Below, piece by piece: positions 32,604 through 41,363 of a DNA stretch of 64,000 nt. The stretch comes from Streptomyces eurythermus (GTDB lineage Bacteria > Actinomycetota > Actinomycetes > Streptomycetales > Streptomycetaceae). Under the pieces are notes generated by a model. That model was not told the origin of the DNA. It did no database searches and worked only from the letters and a program-made list of their open reading frames with translations. The stretch is from positions 1 to 64,000 of the forward strand of contig NZ_BMSK01000031.1 in the NCBI RefSeq assembly GCF_014649115.1, read 5' to 3'. The stretch's first letter is position 1, and each line of letters starts with the position of its first letter. Made by a program: the position numbers and the translations under genes.

Positions 32604-33902
32604 TCAGGCCGATCCTGCCCCCTGCGGCGGCGCCGGGAACGGCAGTACCGCCACTGTTACGTTGTCGTGGCCCCCGCCGTCCAGGGCGTGCCCGACCAGC
32701 ACTCGGGCGCCGTGCAGCGGGCGGGTCGCCGCGTCCGGCGGGACGACCTCGGACATCTCCTCGGCCGTCTCGGCGTAGTTCCACAGTCCGTCGGTGCACA
32801 CCACCACCGCGCCGGGCCGGTCCGGTCGGAAGCAGGCGGTGTGCGGCTCCAGTTCGTAGGCGTCCGCGCCGAGCCAGCCGGTGATCGCGTGGGCCCGCTC
32901 GTCGGCGTACGCCTCGGCCTCGCTCATCAGTCCGGCGGCCACCATCTGCGCGGCCCAGGAGTCGTCCTCGGTGAGCCGGGCGGACGGCGCGGTGCGGTCG
33001 GTGGGCACCCAGTAGACCCGGCTGTCACCGACCCAGCCGACGACCAGCAGCCCGGAGGTGACCACCGCGCCGACGATCGTGCAGGCCGGCGCGTTCTGGT
33101 GCGGGGCGTGCTCGCGGGCCGTGGCGGGTTCGTCGGCGAGCGCGTTGACGGCGTGCGCGGCGGCGACGATCGCCTCGTGCATCGCCGCCTGCGGGTGGGT
33201 GCCGCGCGGCAGCGCGGCCAGCAGGGTGTCGCCGGCCGCCCGGGAGGCGGCCAGCGAGGCGGCGTCGGGGCGGGTCGCGGAGGACACGCCGTCGCAGACG
33301 ATCGCCAGCGCCGCCGGGGTGCCGTCGGGCAGCGTGGTGTGGCCGACGGCGAACGCGTCCTCGTTGCGGTGGTGGCGCAGTCCGCGGTCGCTGACGGCCG
33401 CGACCGGGCCCGTCTCCCGCTCCAGGTGGTCGCGTTCGCGGGGCTGGGCGTGCCCGCAGTTCTCGCAGTAGCCGTCGTCGTCGACCCGGCCCGTGCGGCA
33501 GGCCACGCACAGCCGGGCCGCGGCGGCCGGGGCGGCCAGCCGCGGGTCGGGCGCCTGCAACGGGTACTCGTCGGGCTCCGCCGGCCGGTCGAAGCGCACC
33601 CCGGAACCGGCGGACCGCTCGTCCTCGGGTTCCTGTCCGTGCGGCGGGGTGCCGCCCGCGCCGGGGCCCGGCGGATCCGTCTCGGGCGCCGGCGCGGGAT
33701 CGGCGGACCGGGGGGCGGGCCGTTCCGTTCCGTTCCCCGGCTCGGCGGTACCGGTCATGGGGAGCGTCGGATGGTCCTGCGGCGGTGCGGGCACCACCGA
33801 AAGGTCGTATCCGCACGCTCCGCAGAACAGGTCACCCGGCTCCACCGGTTCCGCGCAGCTCGGGCACTTCGGCAGTGCGGCCTGCCGGGGCATCTGCGAC
33901 AT
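32604..33902 (-). CDS. PP2C-type Ser/Thr phosphatase with zinc ribbon
   Basis: A 432-residue metal-dependent protein phosphatase. A Cys4 ribbon opens the protein (CPSC, then CGACG), followed by a low-complexity Pro/Gly/Glu part and another Cys set (VACRTGR, YCENCGH). The PP2C domain runs from about residue 190 with AVSDRGLRHHRNEDAFAVGH, ALAIVCDGVSSA, VVGWVGDSRVYW and VVVCTDGLWNY, which hold the aspartates for two metal ions. ATG 33902 lies four bases after the pknG stop. It probably reverses phosphorylation by the adjacent kinase. Confidence 0.92.
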   Translation of the reverse strand: MSQMPRQAALPKCPSCAEPVEPGDLFCGACGYDLSVVPAPPQDHPTLPMTGTAEPGNGTERPAPRSADPAPAPETDPPGPGAGGTPPHGQEPEDERSAGSGVRFDRPAEPDEYPLQAPDPRLAAPAAAARLCVACRTGRVDDDGYCENCGHAQPRERDHLERETGPVAAVSDRGLRHHRNEDAFAVGHTTLPDGTPAALAIVCDGVSSATRPDAASLAASRAAGDTLLAALPRGTHPQAAMHEAIVAAAHAVNALADEPATAREHAPHQNAPACTIVGAVVTSGLLVVGWVGDSRVYWVPTDRTAPSARLTEDDSWAAQMVAAGLMSEAEAYADERAHAITGWLGADAYELEPHTACFRPDRPGAVVVCTDGLWNYAETAEEMSEVVPPDAATRPLHGARVLVGHALDGGGHDNVTVAVLPFPAPPQGAGSA

Positions 33903-33906
33903 CGAC

Positions 33907-36372
33907 TTACACCCACGTCCGGGGGCGGTAACGGTTGGCCCGTTCCACCAGCTCGATCCTCTCCTTGCCGCCGGGCGCCAGCCGGGCCAGCGTGCGGTAG
34001 GCACGCTCCAGGCCGAAGCGCAGACCCCGCTCGTCCAGACCGCTGCCCAGCAGCGTCCGGCCCGCCGCGGCGGATCCGGCGCCCCCGGAGAGTACCCAGT
34101 CCAGCGCGCCGCCGAGCACTTCCGCCGACAGCCGCGCGCGCCGCGCCGGGTCCAGACCGTACGCCTGGAGCGCCTCGACCTGTCCGGCGGCGGCCGTCAG
34201 GTCGTCCCCGAACGGTACGTCACCGGGGCCTGGGGTACGACCTCTCAGCCGGGCCCGGACGGCGGCGACCCGGGCGGCCGTGTAGTGGATGGAGGACTCC
34301 GGTACCGACTCCAGCGTGCGGACCGCGCCCTGCCGGTCCCCGGCCGCGAGCCGCACCCGGGCCAGCCCGAACGCCGCGCTCACGAAGCTCCGGTCGGTCG
34401 TCCACACCAGCCGGTAGTACTCGGCCGCGTTGTCCGGCTGGCCCAGCACCTCCGCGCACAGGCCGAGCGCCAGCTTGGGCGCGCTCTCGCCGGGGAAGGC
34501 GTCGTAGACGGCGTCGAAGGCCAGGGCGGCGCCCTCGAAGTCGCCGGTGGCCAGCGCTGCCACGCCCCGCTGCCACACCACCCGCCAGTCGTCGGGCCGT
34601 TCCTCCTCCAGCCCGGCCAGGCTCGTCAGGGCGGCCCGCGTCTCGCCGCTCTCCAGCCGGGCGCGGATCTGCCGCAGCCGGGTCTCCACGGTCTGCTCGG
34701 GGGCCGCGGCCAGCGCGCCGATCAGCTCGGCCGGACCGGAGGCCGGCAGGCCCGCCAGGAAACCGGCGGCCGGGTCGCCGGGGTCGACCAGCGCCAGGGG
34801 CAGGGCGAGGGCGGCGGCCGGGGTGTCCACGGGCCGGACGAGCGCCGCCGGAGCGGGGGCGGGGGCCGGTCTCCGGCGGTCCCGGCGGGCGCCGAGCCGG
34901 GAGACGTCCCCGTCCAGGGGCGGGAACAGCTCGGTGTCGGTGACCTTCACCTCGGGCCCGAACAGGGTGGACAGCGCGGGCCGGGGCTGTCCGGTCCCCA
35001 GCGCGACCACCTCGCGCAGCACGCCGGTCAGCTGCTCGGCCATCTCCTGCGCGGAGCCGAACCGGCGGTCCGGGTCGGGGTCGGTGGCGCGCACCAGGAG
35101 CCGGTAGAAGGACTCGTAGCGGCGGAACACCTCGATGGTGTCCGGGTCGGGCAGACAGTCGGCGTAGACGGTGGTGTAGCCCTGGAAGTCGAAGGTGAGC
35201 ACCGCCAGGGTGCGGCCCACCGTGTAGAGGTCGCTGGCCACCGACGGGCCGGTCTCGGCGACCTCGGGGGCCTGGTAGCCGATCGTGCCGTAGATCGCCG
35301 ACTCCACGTCGTCCATGCGGCGGACGGCGCCCATGTCGATCAGCTTGAGCTGGTCCTCGGTCTGGATGGCGTTGTCCACCTTGAAGTCGCAGTACAGCAG
35401 GTTCCTGCTGTGCAGGTGGCCGAGCGCCTCCAGGGCCTCGATGCCGTAGGCGCACGCCTGTTCCACCGGCAGCGGGTCGCGGCGGCCGTCGGGGGCCCGG
35501 CGGGCGTTGGCGATCTCCTTCAGGGACTTGCCGCCGACGTACTCCATGACGATGTAGCCGTCCAGGGAGCCGGTGCGCTGGTCCAGGTGCTCCACGAAGT
35601 TGTAGATCCGCACGATGTTGGCGTGCTCGATCTCGGCGAGGAAGCGGCGTTCGGAGATCGCCGCGGCCATCGCGTCCTGGTCGCCGGTGTCCAGCAGGCC
35701 CTTGAGCACCACCCAGCGGTCGGAGACGGCCCGGTCCACGGCGAGGTAGATCCAGCCCAGCCCGCCGTGCGCGAGACAGCCGGCGACCTCGTACTGGCCG
35801 TGCACGATGTCCCCGGCGCGCAGCTTGGGCACGAAGGAGTAGGGGTGCCCGCACTTGGTGCAGAAACCCTCCGTGCGGCCCGGTCGGTCACCGCGCGCCC
35901 GGCCCACCGGGGCCCCGCAGTCCGACCGGGAGCAGAACCGCTTGCGTTCGGGCACCTCCGGGCGCTCCAGCACCATCGCGTGCGGGTCGGGCCGCGGCAC
36001 CTGCGGCACGGACACCAGCCCGGCGCCCAGCCGCCCGCGCGCCGAGGAGCCGGTGGAGGCGCCCGAGCTGCGCACCGACACCAGGCGGCCGGTGGACTTC
36101 CCCGACACCGAACGGGACAGCCGTCCGGACACCGAGCGGCGCGAGCGCGACGACTGCGAGGACGTCCGGGCGCTGCGCGAACCCGCGCCGTCCGTGGCCC
36201 CCTTGGCGACCCCGGTGGCCTGTGAGACCACCATCCCCGCCCCGGAGGAGGGACCCCCGGCCGACACCACCGGTGCCAGGCCGCAGGTGTCGCAGTACAG
36301 CCCGCCTCCGCCGACGTCCTCGTAGGCGCCCTGGCACCCCGGCCGCTGGCAGGCCTGCCCCGGCCGGCTCAT
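33907..36372 (-). CDS. pknG: PknG-type Ser/Thr kinase with rubredoxin-like and TPR domains
   Basis: An 821-residue soluble kinase. A Cys-rich N-terminus (CQRPGCQ, CDTCG) leads to the rubredoxin-like metal site (FCSRSDCGAP and GFCTKCGHPY). The kinase domain follows (about 195-450): VVLKGL holds the ATP-binding lysine, YCDFKVDNA is the catalytic loop and IDMGAV replaces the usual DFG. The C-terminal third is TPR helices. Mycobacterial PknG senses amino-acid supply through GlnX and GlnH and phosphorylates the FHA protein GarA to tune 2-oxoglutarate metabolism. Here glnX, glnH and an FHA gene sit in the same operon. The ATG overlaps the upstream stop (ATGA). Confidence 0.95.
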   Translation of the reverse strand: MSRPGQACQRPGCQGAYEDVGGGGLYCDTCGLAPVVSAGGPSSGAGMVVSQATGVAKGATDGAGSRSARTSSQSSRSRRSVSGRLSRSVSGKSTGRLVSVRSSGASTGSSARGRLGAGLVSVPQVPRPDPHAMVLERPEVPERKRFCSRSDCGAPVGRARGDRPGRTEGFCTKCGHPYSFVPKLRAGDIVHGQYEVAGCLAHGGLGWIYLAVDRAVSDRWVVLKGLLDTGDQDAMAAAISERRFLAEIEHANIVRIYNFVEHLDQRTGSLDGYIVMEYVGGKSLKEIANARRAPDGRRDPLPVEQACAYGIEALEALGHLHSRNLLYCDFKVDNAIQTEDQLKLIDMGAVRRMDDVESAIYGTIGYQAPEVAETGPSVASDLYTVGRTLAVLTFDFQGYTTVYADCLPDPDTIEVFRRYESFYRLLVRATDPDPDRRFGSAQEMAEQLTGVLREVVALGTGQPRPALSTLFGPEVKVTDTELFPPLDGDVSRLGARRDRRRPAPAPAPAALVRPVDTPAAALALPLALVDPGDPAAGFLAGLPASGPAELIGALAAAPEQTVETRLRQIRARLESGETRAALTSLAGLEEERPDDWRVVWQRGVAALATGDFEGAALAFDAVYDAFPGESAPKLALGLCAEVLGQPDNAAEYYRLVWTTDRSFVSAAFGLARVRLAAGDRQGAVRTLESVPESSIHYTAARVAAVRARLRGRTPGPGDVPFGDDLTAAAGQVEALQAYGLDPARRARLSAEVLGGALDWVLSGGAGSAAAGRTLLGSGLDERGLRFGLERAYRTLARLAPGGKERIELVERANRYRPRTWV

Positions 36373-37649
36373 GACGCGTCCCCCTTGCGGTCCTCGGGCG
36401 CGTCCGCGCCGTCGATCAGCTCGGCCGCCGCCCGCTGGTAGCGCAGCACGGCCTGTTCGGCCACGCGCAGGTCACAGGGCGCGCTCCACAGCATGCGGCG
36501 GGCCGCGTCGTAGCGCTCCACCAGCAGCGGGTCCTCGGCCAGGCCGTGCCGGGCGACCTTCGCCTTGTACGCGTCGAGCCGGCCGCGCAGCTCGGCGCGG
36601 ACCGCGAGCGGCGCGGTGACCGCGGTCAACGACTCGCGGGCGCGCAGCAGTTCCTCCTCCGCCTTCTCCTCCAGGGACTCCAGCAGCGGCGACAGCCGGT
36701 GCCACCGGCCCTGCCTGCGGTACTCCACGGCGGTCGCCAGCTGCTCCTGGAGGACGGTCGGCGGGCCGCCGACCACCGGCACCTCGGTGGCGGCGATCTT
36801 CGCCAGCACCTCGCCGCGCGCGGTCCGGGCCTCGGCGAGGGTGCGGTCCGCCCGGGACAGCACGTCCCGCACCCGCACCAGCCGCGCCTCCGCGTCCTGG
36901 CGCACCGTCAGCACGGCGTCGATCTCCCGGCGCACGTCCTCCAGGGCGCGCGCCGCACGGTCGTACACCGTCGTGTCCGGGCGTCCGCCGCCCGGCGCGG
37001 AACTGCCCTCGGCCGGCACCCAGAACGCGAGCGGGTCGGCGACGACGTCCTCGCGCAGCCGGGTCAGCGTGCGGGTGATCCGCTCCAGGTCGTCGCCGGC
37101 CGGGTGTTCGCCCGGGCGCACCCCGACGGAGTGCGCGAGCTGACGGGTGCGCTGGAGCTCGGCGGCGAGCAGGTCGATCCGCGCGGGCAGCGCCGACCAC
37201 ACCGCGTCCGCGGCGACGATCACGTCCAGGCTCGTCGCGTACAGCTCGTTCATCCGCTCCACCAGCGCCGGCAGCGTGAACGTCTCGCTGAGCCGGCCGC
37301 TCTCGCCGCCGGGGACGGTCACGGACTCGCCGCGCAGCAGCCCGGTCAGCTCCGCCAGGTCCTCGCGGCTGGACCAGCGGCGCCGGGCGCGGATCTCACG
37401 GGCGCGGCGGAGCGCGGCCGTGTAGGCGTCGAAGTACGCCCACAGCCGGGTGATCCGTGCCTCCGTGGCCTGCCAGCGTTCCCGGGTGACGCCGGTCAGC
37501 CCGGCGCCTTCGAGGAGTCTGCGGCCCGCGTGGTCCTGGAGGGCCAGCAGGGAGGTCTCGATCGCCTCGTGCTCCTGGCCGAGCCGCGCCAGCGCACGGT
37601 CCGCCTCGTCCCGGTCCATCACCGGCCCGGCGGGGTCCGTGACGCCCAT
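36369..37649 (-). CDS. Coiled-coil protein between glnH and pknG
   Basis: A 426-residue, almost wholly helical protein without Cys clusters or membrane segments. Heptad-like stretches rich in Ala, Arg, Glu and Leu run through most of it (RDEADRALARLGQEHEAIET, RARESLTAVTAPLAVRAEL). It lies between the periplasmic-sensor gene and pknG, and its stop overlaps the kinase ATG, so the products are made in step. In mycobacteria GlnX contacts PknG without such a protein being named. An adaptor or scaffold joining sensor and kinase is a reasonable but untested idea. Confidence 0.82.
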   Translation of the reverse strand: MGVTDPAGPVMDRDEADRALARLGQEHEAIETSLLALQDHAGRRLLEGAGLTGVTRERWQATEARITRLWAYFDAYTAALRRAREIRARRRWSSREDLAELTGLLRGESVTVPGGESGRLSETFTLPALVERMNELYATSLDVIVAADAVWSALPARIDLLAAELQRTRQLAHSVGVRPGEHPAGDDLERITRTLTRLREDVVADPLAFWVPAEGSSAPGGGRPDTTVYDRAARALEDVRREIDAVLTVRQDAEARLVRVRDVLSRADRTLAEARTARGEVLAKIAATEVPVVGGPPTVLQEQLATAVEYRRQGRWHRLSPLLESLEEKAEEELLRARESLTAVTAPLAVRAELRGRLDAYKAKVARHGLAEDPLLVERYDAARRMLWSAPCDLRVAEQAVLRYQRAAAELIDGADAPEDRKGDAS

Positions 37650-37690
37650 CGATCACCTCTCGCTCGCTGTCGGTTCCGGTCGGGCGCGGC

Positions 37691-38722
37691 TCAACTGCCG
37701 CGCAGGTAGCGGGGCGCGGGCGGCTTCGACGCGGCCGGGTCCTCGCCCAGTGTCGCCGACAGCCAGTCGTCGTACGACTTCTGCCAGCCGTTCGCCGAAT
37801 AGTCCACCAGAACGCGGTTGACCCGGCGTACCAGATCGTCGGCGTCCTTCTTCATCGCCACGCCGTAGTACTCGGTCGTGAACGCCTCGCCCTTGAGTTC
37901 CACGGTCGGGTCCTGGGCGGCCTGGCTCGCGGCGAGCGCGCCGTCGGTCACCACCGCGTCCACCTCGCCGAGTTGCAGCCGCACCAGGCAGTCCAGCTGG
38001 TTGGGCACGGTGGTGGACAGGTCGGTGGAGCCGGGCAGCCGGCCCGCCTTCCGGTCGGCGTCCAGCTTGGCGTACGCGGTCGAACCGGTCGCCGTGCACA
38101 CCTTCTTGCCCGCCAGCGAGCCGTCGTAGCCGGTGATCGCCGAGGACTTGGGGGCGAGGACCTGCTGGCCGGTCCTGAAGTAGGGCGCGGAGAAGGCGAC
38201 CTGGCGCAGCCGGTCACAGGTGATCGTCATCGTGCGCACGACCATGTCCACGCGCCCGTCCTGGATCGCCGGGATGCGCTGGTTGGTCGGGATCGCCTTG
38301 AACTGCACCGCGTCGCGGTCGCCGAGGATGTCCTCGGCGATCCGGTGCGCGAGGTCGATGTCGAAGCCCTCCAGCCGGGCGTCCTCGGTGTTCGGGTTGC
38401 GGTAGCCCCAGCGGTAGCTGTTCTGGTCGACGCCGACGACCAGCTTGCGCTTGGCGCCCGTACGGGCCCGGATCGCCTCGATCGTGGGACCGTCGGCGCC
38501 GGCCGGGGCGAGCGTCTGCTCGTGCGCCTCGGCGTCCACGCAGCCGTCGGCGCGGGCCTGGGTGCCGGTGGCGACCCGCGGCACCGCCCGGCCCGGCTCG
38601 CCCGGCGCCCGCTGCGTGCACGGCAGCAGCAGGACGAACGCCAGCGCCAGCGCGCACAGCACCGCCATCGTGGCGACTCCGCCCCAGCCCCGCAGCGAGG
38701 CCCGCGCACGTCTCGCGTCCAT
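37691..38722 (-). CDS. glnH: GlnH-like amino-acid-binding lipoprotein
   Basis: A 343-residue exported solute-binding protein of the glutamate/aspartate type. A membrane segment with possible lipobox (LLLPC, Cys35) is followed by the SBP_bac_3 domain (KLVVGVDQNSYRWGY, GFDIDLAHRIAEDILG, MVVRTMTITCDRLRQVAFS, AVVTDGALAA). No ABC permease follows; instead, as in Mycobacterium, the partner is the membrane sensor GlnX and the kinase PknG. ATG 38722 is chosen for its AGGGGGC site. GTG 38740, which overlaps the glnX stop, is the alternative. It probably signals extracellular Asp/Glu through GlnX. Confidence 0.9.
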   Translation of the reverse strand: MDARRARASLRGWGGVATMAVLCALALAFVLLLPCTQRAPGEPGRAVPRVATGTQARADGCVDAEAHEQTLAPAGADGPTIEAIRARTGAKRKLVVGVDQNSYRWGYRNPNTEDARLEGFDIDLAHRIAEDILGDRDAVQFKAIPTNQRIPAIQDGRVDMVVRTMTITCDRLRQVAFSAPYFRTGQQVLAPKSSAITGYDGSLAGKKVCTATGSTAYAKLDADRKAGRLPGSTDLSTTVPNQLDCLVRLQLGEVDAVVTDGALAASQAAQDPTVELKGEAFTTEYYGVAMKKDADDLVRRVNRVLVDYSANGWQKSYDDWLSATLGEDPAASKPPAPRYLRGS

Positions 38723-38736
38723 CGCCCTGCCCCCTG

Positions 38737-40182
38737 TCACCGGTACTCCGAAAGCCTGCGGCCTATGCCGGCGACCGAGCCCGCCGCGCCCAGCACCGCG
38801 AGGGCGGCGGTGCCCTGCGGCAGCCAGGCCAGCGCGTCCCGCCCGTCACCGGCGGCCTGCCCGAACTCGGCCCGCTCGTGGCCGATGGCCCTCTCCAGGC
38901 CGCGGTCGACGCCGTCGAAGCACTCGGCGGTCGCGTCCTCGGCGCCGATCACCTTGTCCAGGGCCTGCTGGTAGTTGCCGTTCTCGTCCTCGGCGCGGGC
39001 CGCCGCGTGCCGCCGCTGCCACACGGCCGTATCGCCCTGGGCGGCCGTGACCGGGGCGCTGCCCGCGTCGTCGTCGGCGAGCCGCGCCGCCTCGGACAGC
39101 GCCTCGCGGAGCACCGCCATGTCCTTGTCGAAGTCGTAGTAGTGGGCGTCGTACGTCTGCCCGCCCACCGTGACGGTGTCCGCGCCGCGTGCCACCAGGC
39201 TCAGGTTCTCGTTGCCGCGCGCCTTCAGGGCGGCGATCCGGGCCTCGTGCAGCACGTTGAGCGACCTGATGCCGTGCGCGTAGGAGCCGTCGAGCCCCGA
39301 GCGGGCGACCGCGTGCCCCACGACCAGCCACAGCAGGGCGGCCGTGGTCGCGGCGGTGGCGGCGACCAGGCCACGGTTGAGGACCCGGTTGGTGCGCCGG
39401 TACACGCGGTGCTGGGCCCAGCCGAGGGCGGCCAAGGCGAGCACGCCGAGCGCGATCGCCGCCCACGGGTACGGCGTCGCGTCGCCGTAGTCCGCGTCCA
39501 GCCGGCGGTTCTCCGTGGTGTAGAGCGTCTGCGCGGCCGGGAGCATGTGCTTCTGCATCTTCTCGTCGGCGTACCGCAGATAGGCGCCGCCCACCGGGTA
39601 GCCCTGCCGGTTGTAGGTCCGGGCCCGCTCGACGAGGCCCTTGTACTCGGGCAGCAGCCGGTTCAGCCGGGCGACGGTCGCCTCGGCGGCGGAGCCGGGT
39701 TCGGCGTTGGCGGCGGCGGTGACGAGCCCGGCGGCGGCCTCCCGGATGTCCTTCTCGTACCGGTCGCGGGTCTTGGCGTTCTCCTGCCCGCCGGCCAGGA
39801 ACGTGCCGGCCGCGGCGGTGTTGGCGTCGGCCAGCGAGCGGTAGATGCCGGCCGCGCCGAAGCTGAGCGGCTGGCTGCGGTGCAGCACGTCGTCGGCGGC
39901 GGCCGCGCGGGTGCTGGTCTGCCAGGCGGCGACCGCGCCGAATCCGAGGACCAGCAGGGCCAGTACGGCGCCGATGATCCGCAGCCGTCCCGGCTCGGTG
40001 GTCGCGGCGGCCCGCACCCGCTCGGCGCCCTCGGCGAAGGCGGTGCGGCGCGTGGGCGGGGCCGGGGCCGGGGCCGGCGGGGCGGCGGGCGCGGGCCGCC
40101 CGTGCGGCTGGGCGGGGATGCCGGGGGCACCGGCGGGCCCGGCCGGCGGCGGCGCCGCGCTGCTCTTCGGCGGGTGTGTCAC
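38737..40182 (-). CDS. glnX: GlnX-like membrane sensor of the PknG pathway
   Basis: A 481-residue membrane protein that starts at GTG 40182, five bases after GGGGGAGG. A Pro/Ala-rich cytoplasmic tail (about 60 residues) precedes a first transmembrane helix (IIGAVLALLVLGFGAVAAW). Two large helical extracytoplasmic domains follow, separated by a helix pair around residues 240-290 (AAIALGVLALAALGWAQ, AATAATTAALLWLVVGHA). A last helix near the C-terminus closes it. This topology and the order glnX-glnH-pknG match the mycobacterial sensor that relays GlnH ligand state. It is the first gene of the seven-gene operon; the promoter must lie between 40183 and 40382. Confidence 0.88.
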   Translation of the reverse strand: MTHPPKSSAAPPPAGPAGAPGIPAQPHGRPAPAAPPAPAPAPPTRRTAFAEGAERVRAAATTEPGRLRIIGAVLALLVLGFGAVAAWQTSTRAAAADDVLHRSQPLSFGAAGIYRSLADANTAAAGTFLAGGQENAKTRDRYEKDIREAAAGLVTAAANAEPGSAAEATVARLNRLLPEYKGLVERARTYNRQGYPVGGAYLRYADEKMQKHMLPAAQTLYTTENRRLDADYGDATPYPWAAIALGVLALAALGWAQHRVYRRTNRVLNRGLVAATAATTAALLWLVVGHAVARSGLDGSYAHGIRSLNVLHEARIAALKARGNENLSLVARGADTVTVGGQTYDAHYYDFDKDMAVLREALSEAARLADDDAGSAPVTAAQGDTAVWQRRHAAARAEDENGNYQQALDKVIGAEDATAECFDGVDRGLERAIGHERAEFGQAAGDGRDALAWLPQGTAALAVLGAAGSVAGIGRRLSEYR

Positions 40183-40382
40183 TCGACCTCCCCCATGGTC
40201 ATCCGTTCGCCGCCCAGTATCACCGTCCGCGCCGGCATCCGCACCGGCCTTCACTGGATCTTGATCGGATCGCGGTGGCCCCCGGGGCGCGTGGCCGGCG
40301 CGCACACCACCCCCGGGGGCGAAGACGGCGGTGACGGCGCATCGGTTCCGCCGGGGGCGGCCGTCTCCCCGTGCCTGCGCGG

Positions 40383-41363
40383 TCAGAGGGTGGCCGTCTC
40401 CCAGTACCCGCGTGCCCGTTCGCCCGCCTCCGGTCCCGCGCCCAGGTGGTCCAGGCCCAGCAGGGCCGCGCCCAGCACCGGGCGGGCCGTGACCACGCGG
40501 ACGTCGGCCCGGGGGGCGCGCGCGGCGAGCAGGGCGCGTACGGCGTCGTCCAGCTGCCGGTGGCCGGCGGTGAGGACGCTGCCGCCGAGCAGCACCGGGG
40601 TCCGCTCCGCCAGCAGGTCCAGCCGGGTCAGCGCGACCGTGACCATCACCGTGACCTCCTCCGCGAGCCGGGTGACCAGCGCTCCGGCCACCCGGTCGCC
40701 CTCGGCCGCGGTGGCGAACAGCACCGGCGCCAGCTCGTGCCGGCGCGCGGGGGCGATCCGCTCCAGGTGCAGGGCCTCGATGAGCGCGTACATGGTGGGC
40801 AGCCCGAAGTGCGCGGGCAGGGTGCGGGCCAGCGCGGTCGGCTCGCCCCGGCCGTCCTCCGCGCGGGCCGCGTGCCACAGCGCCTCCTCCGCCAGGCCCC
40901 AGCCGCCGCCCCAGTCACCGGAGATCCGGCCTATCGCGGGAAACCGGGCGGTGCGCCCGTCGGGGCGCATCCCCACGCAGTTGATGCCCGCCCCGCACAC
41001 CACCGCCACCCCGCGCGGCTCGGCGACGCCCGCCCGCAGGATCGCGAAGGTGTCGTTGCGGACCTCCACCGACGCGCCCCAGGCGCGCGCGTGCAGCGCG
41101 CCCGCCAGCCGCTCCTCCTCCACCGGGAGGTCGGCGTTGGCCAGGCAGGCCGACACATGGGAGACGGAGGTGACACCCGCGTCGGCGAAGGCGCGCGCGA
41201 CCGGTGCGGCCAGCGCCTCGACCGCCGCCGGCACGCCGACCGCGGGCGGGCGGAAGCCGCCGCCGCGGGCCGTGGCCAGCACCTCGCCGTCGGCGCCGAC
41301 CACGGCCACGTCGGTCTTGCTGTTGCCCGCGTCGATGGCGAGCACGGTCGAGGTCAGGCCCAC
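40383..41363 (-). CDS. csnK: BadF/BadG-type sugar kinase, CsnK-like
   Basis: A 326-residue kinase of the BadF/N-acetylglucosamine kinase family. The phosphate-1 motif is VLAIDAGNSKTDVAVVG near the N-terminus. GVAVVCGAGINCVG and RISGDWGGGWGLAEEAL are the adenosine and sugar-site stretches, and LLGGSVLTAG lies near residue 265. It would phosphorylate the monosaccharide released by the GH4 enzyme. The GTG at 41363 overlaps the end of the glycosidase gene by ten bases. In S. coelicolor the homologous last gene of the csn operon is called csnK; the match is from gene order and memory. Confidence 0.85.
   Translation of the reverse strand: MGLTSTVLAIDAGNSKTDVAVVGADGEVLATARGGGFRPPAVGVPAAVEALAAPVARAFADAGVTSVSHVSACLANADLPVEEERLAGALHARAWGASVEVRNDTFAILRAGVAEPRGVAVVCGAGINCVGMRPDGRTARFPAIGRISGDWGGGWGLAEEALWHAARAEDGRGEPTALARTLPAHFGLPTMYALIEALHLERIAPARRHELAPVLFATAAEGDRVAGALVTRLAEEVTVMVTVALTRLDLLAERTPVLLGGSVLTAGHRQLDDAVRALLAARAPRADVRVVTARPVLGAALLGLDHLGAGPEAGERARGYWETATL

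Noticed and set aside
33493..36225. A 910-residue plus-strand frame opposite pknG
   Set aside because: Third-position GC periodicity belongs to pknG on the minus strand; no ribosome-binding site.
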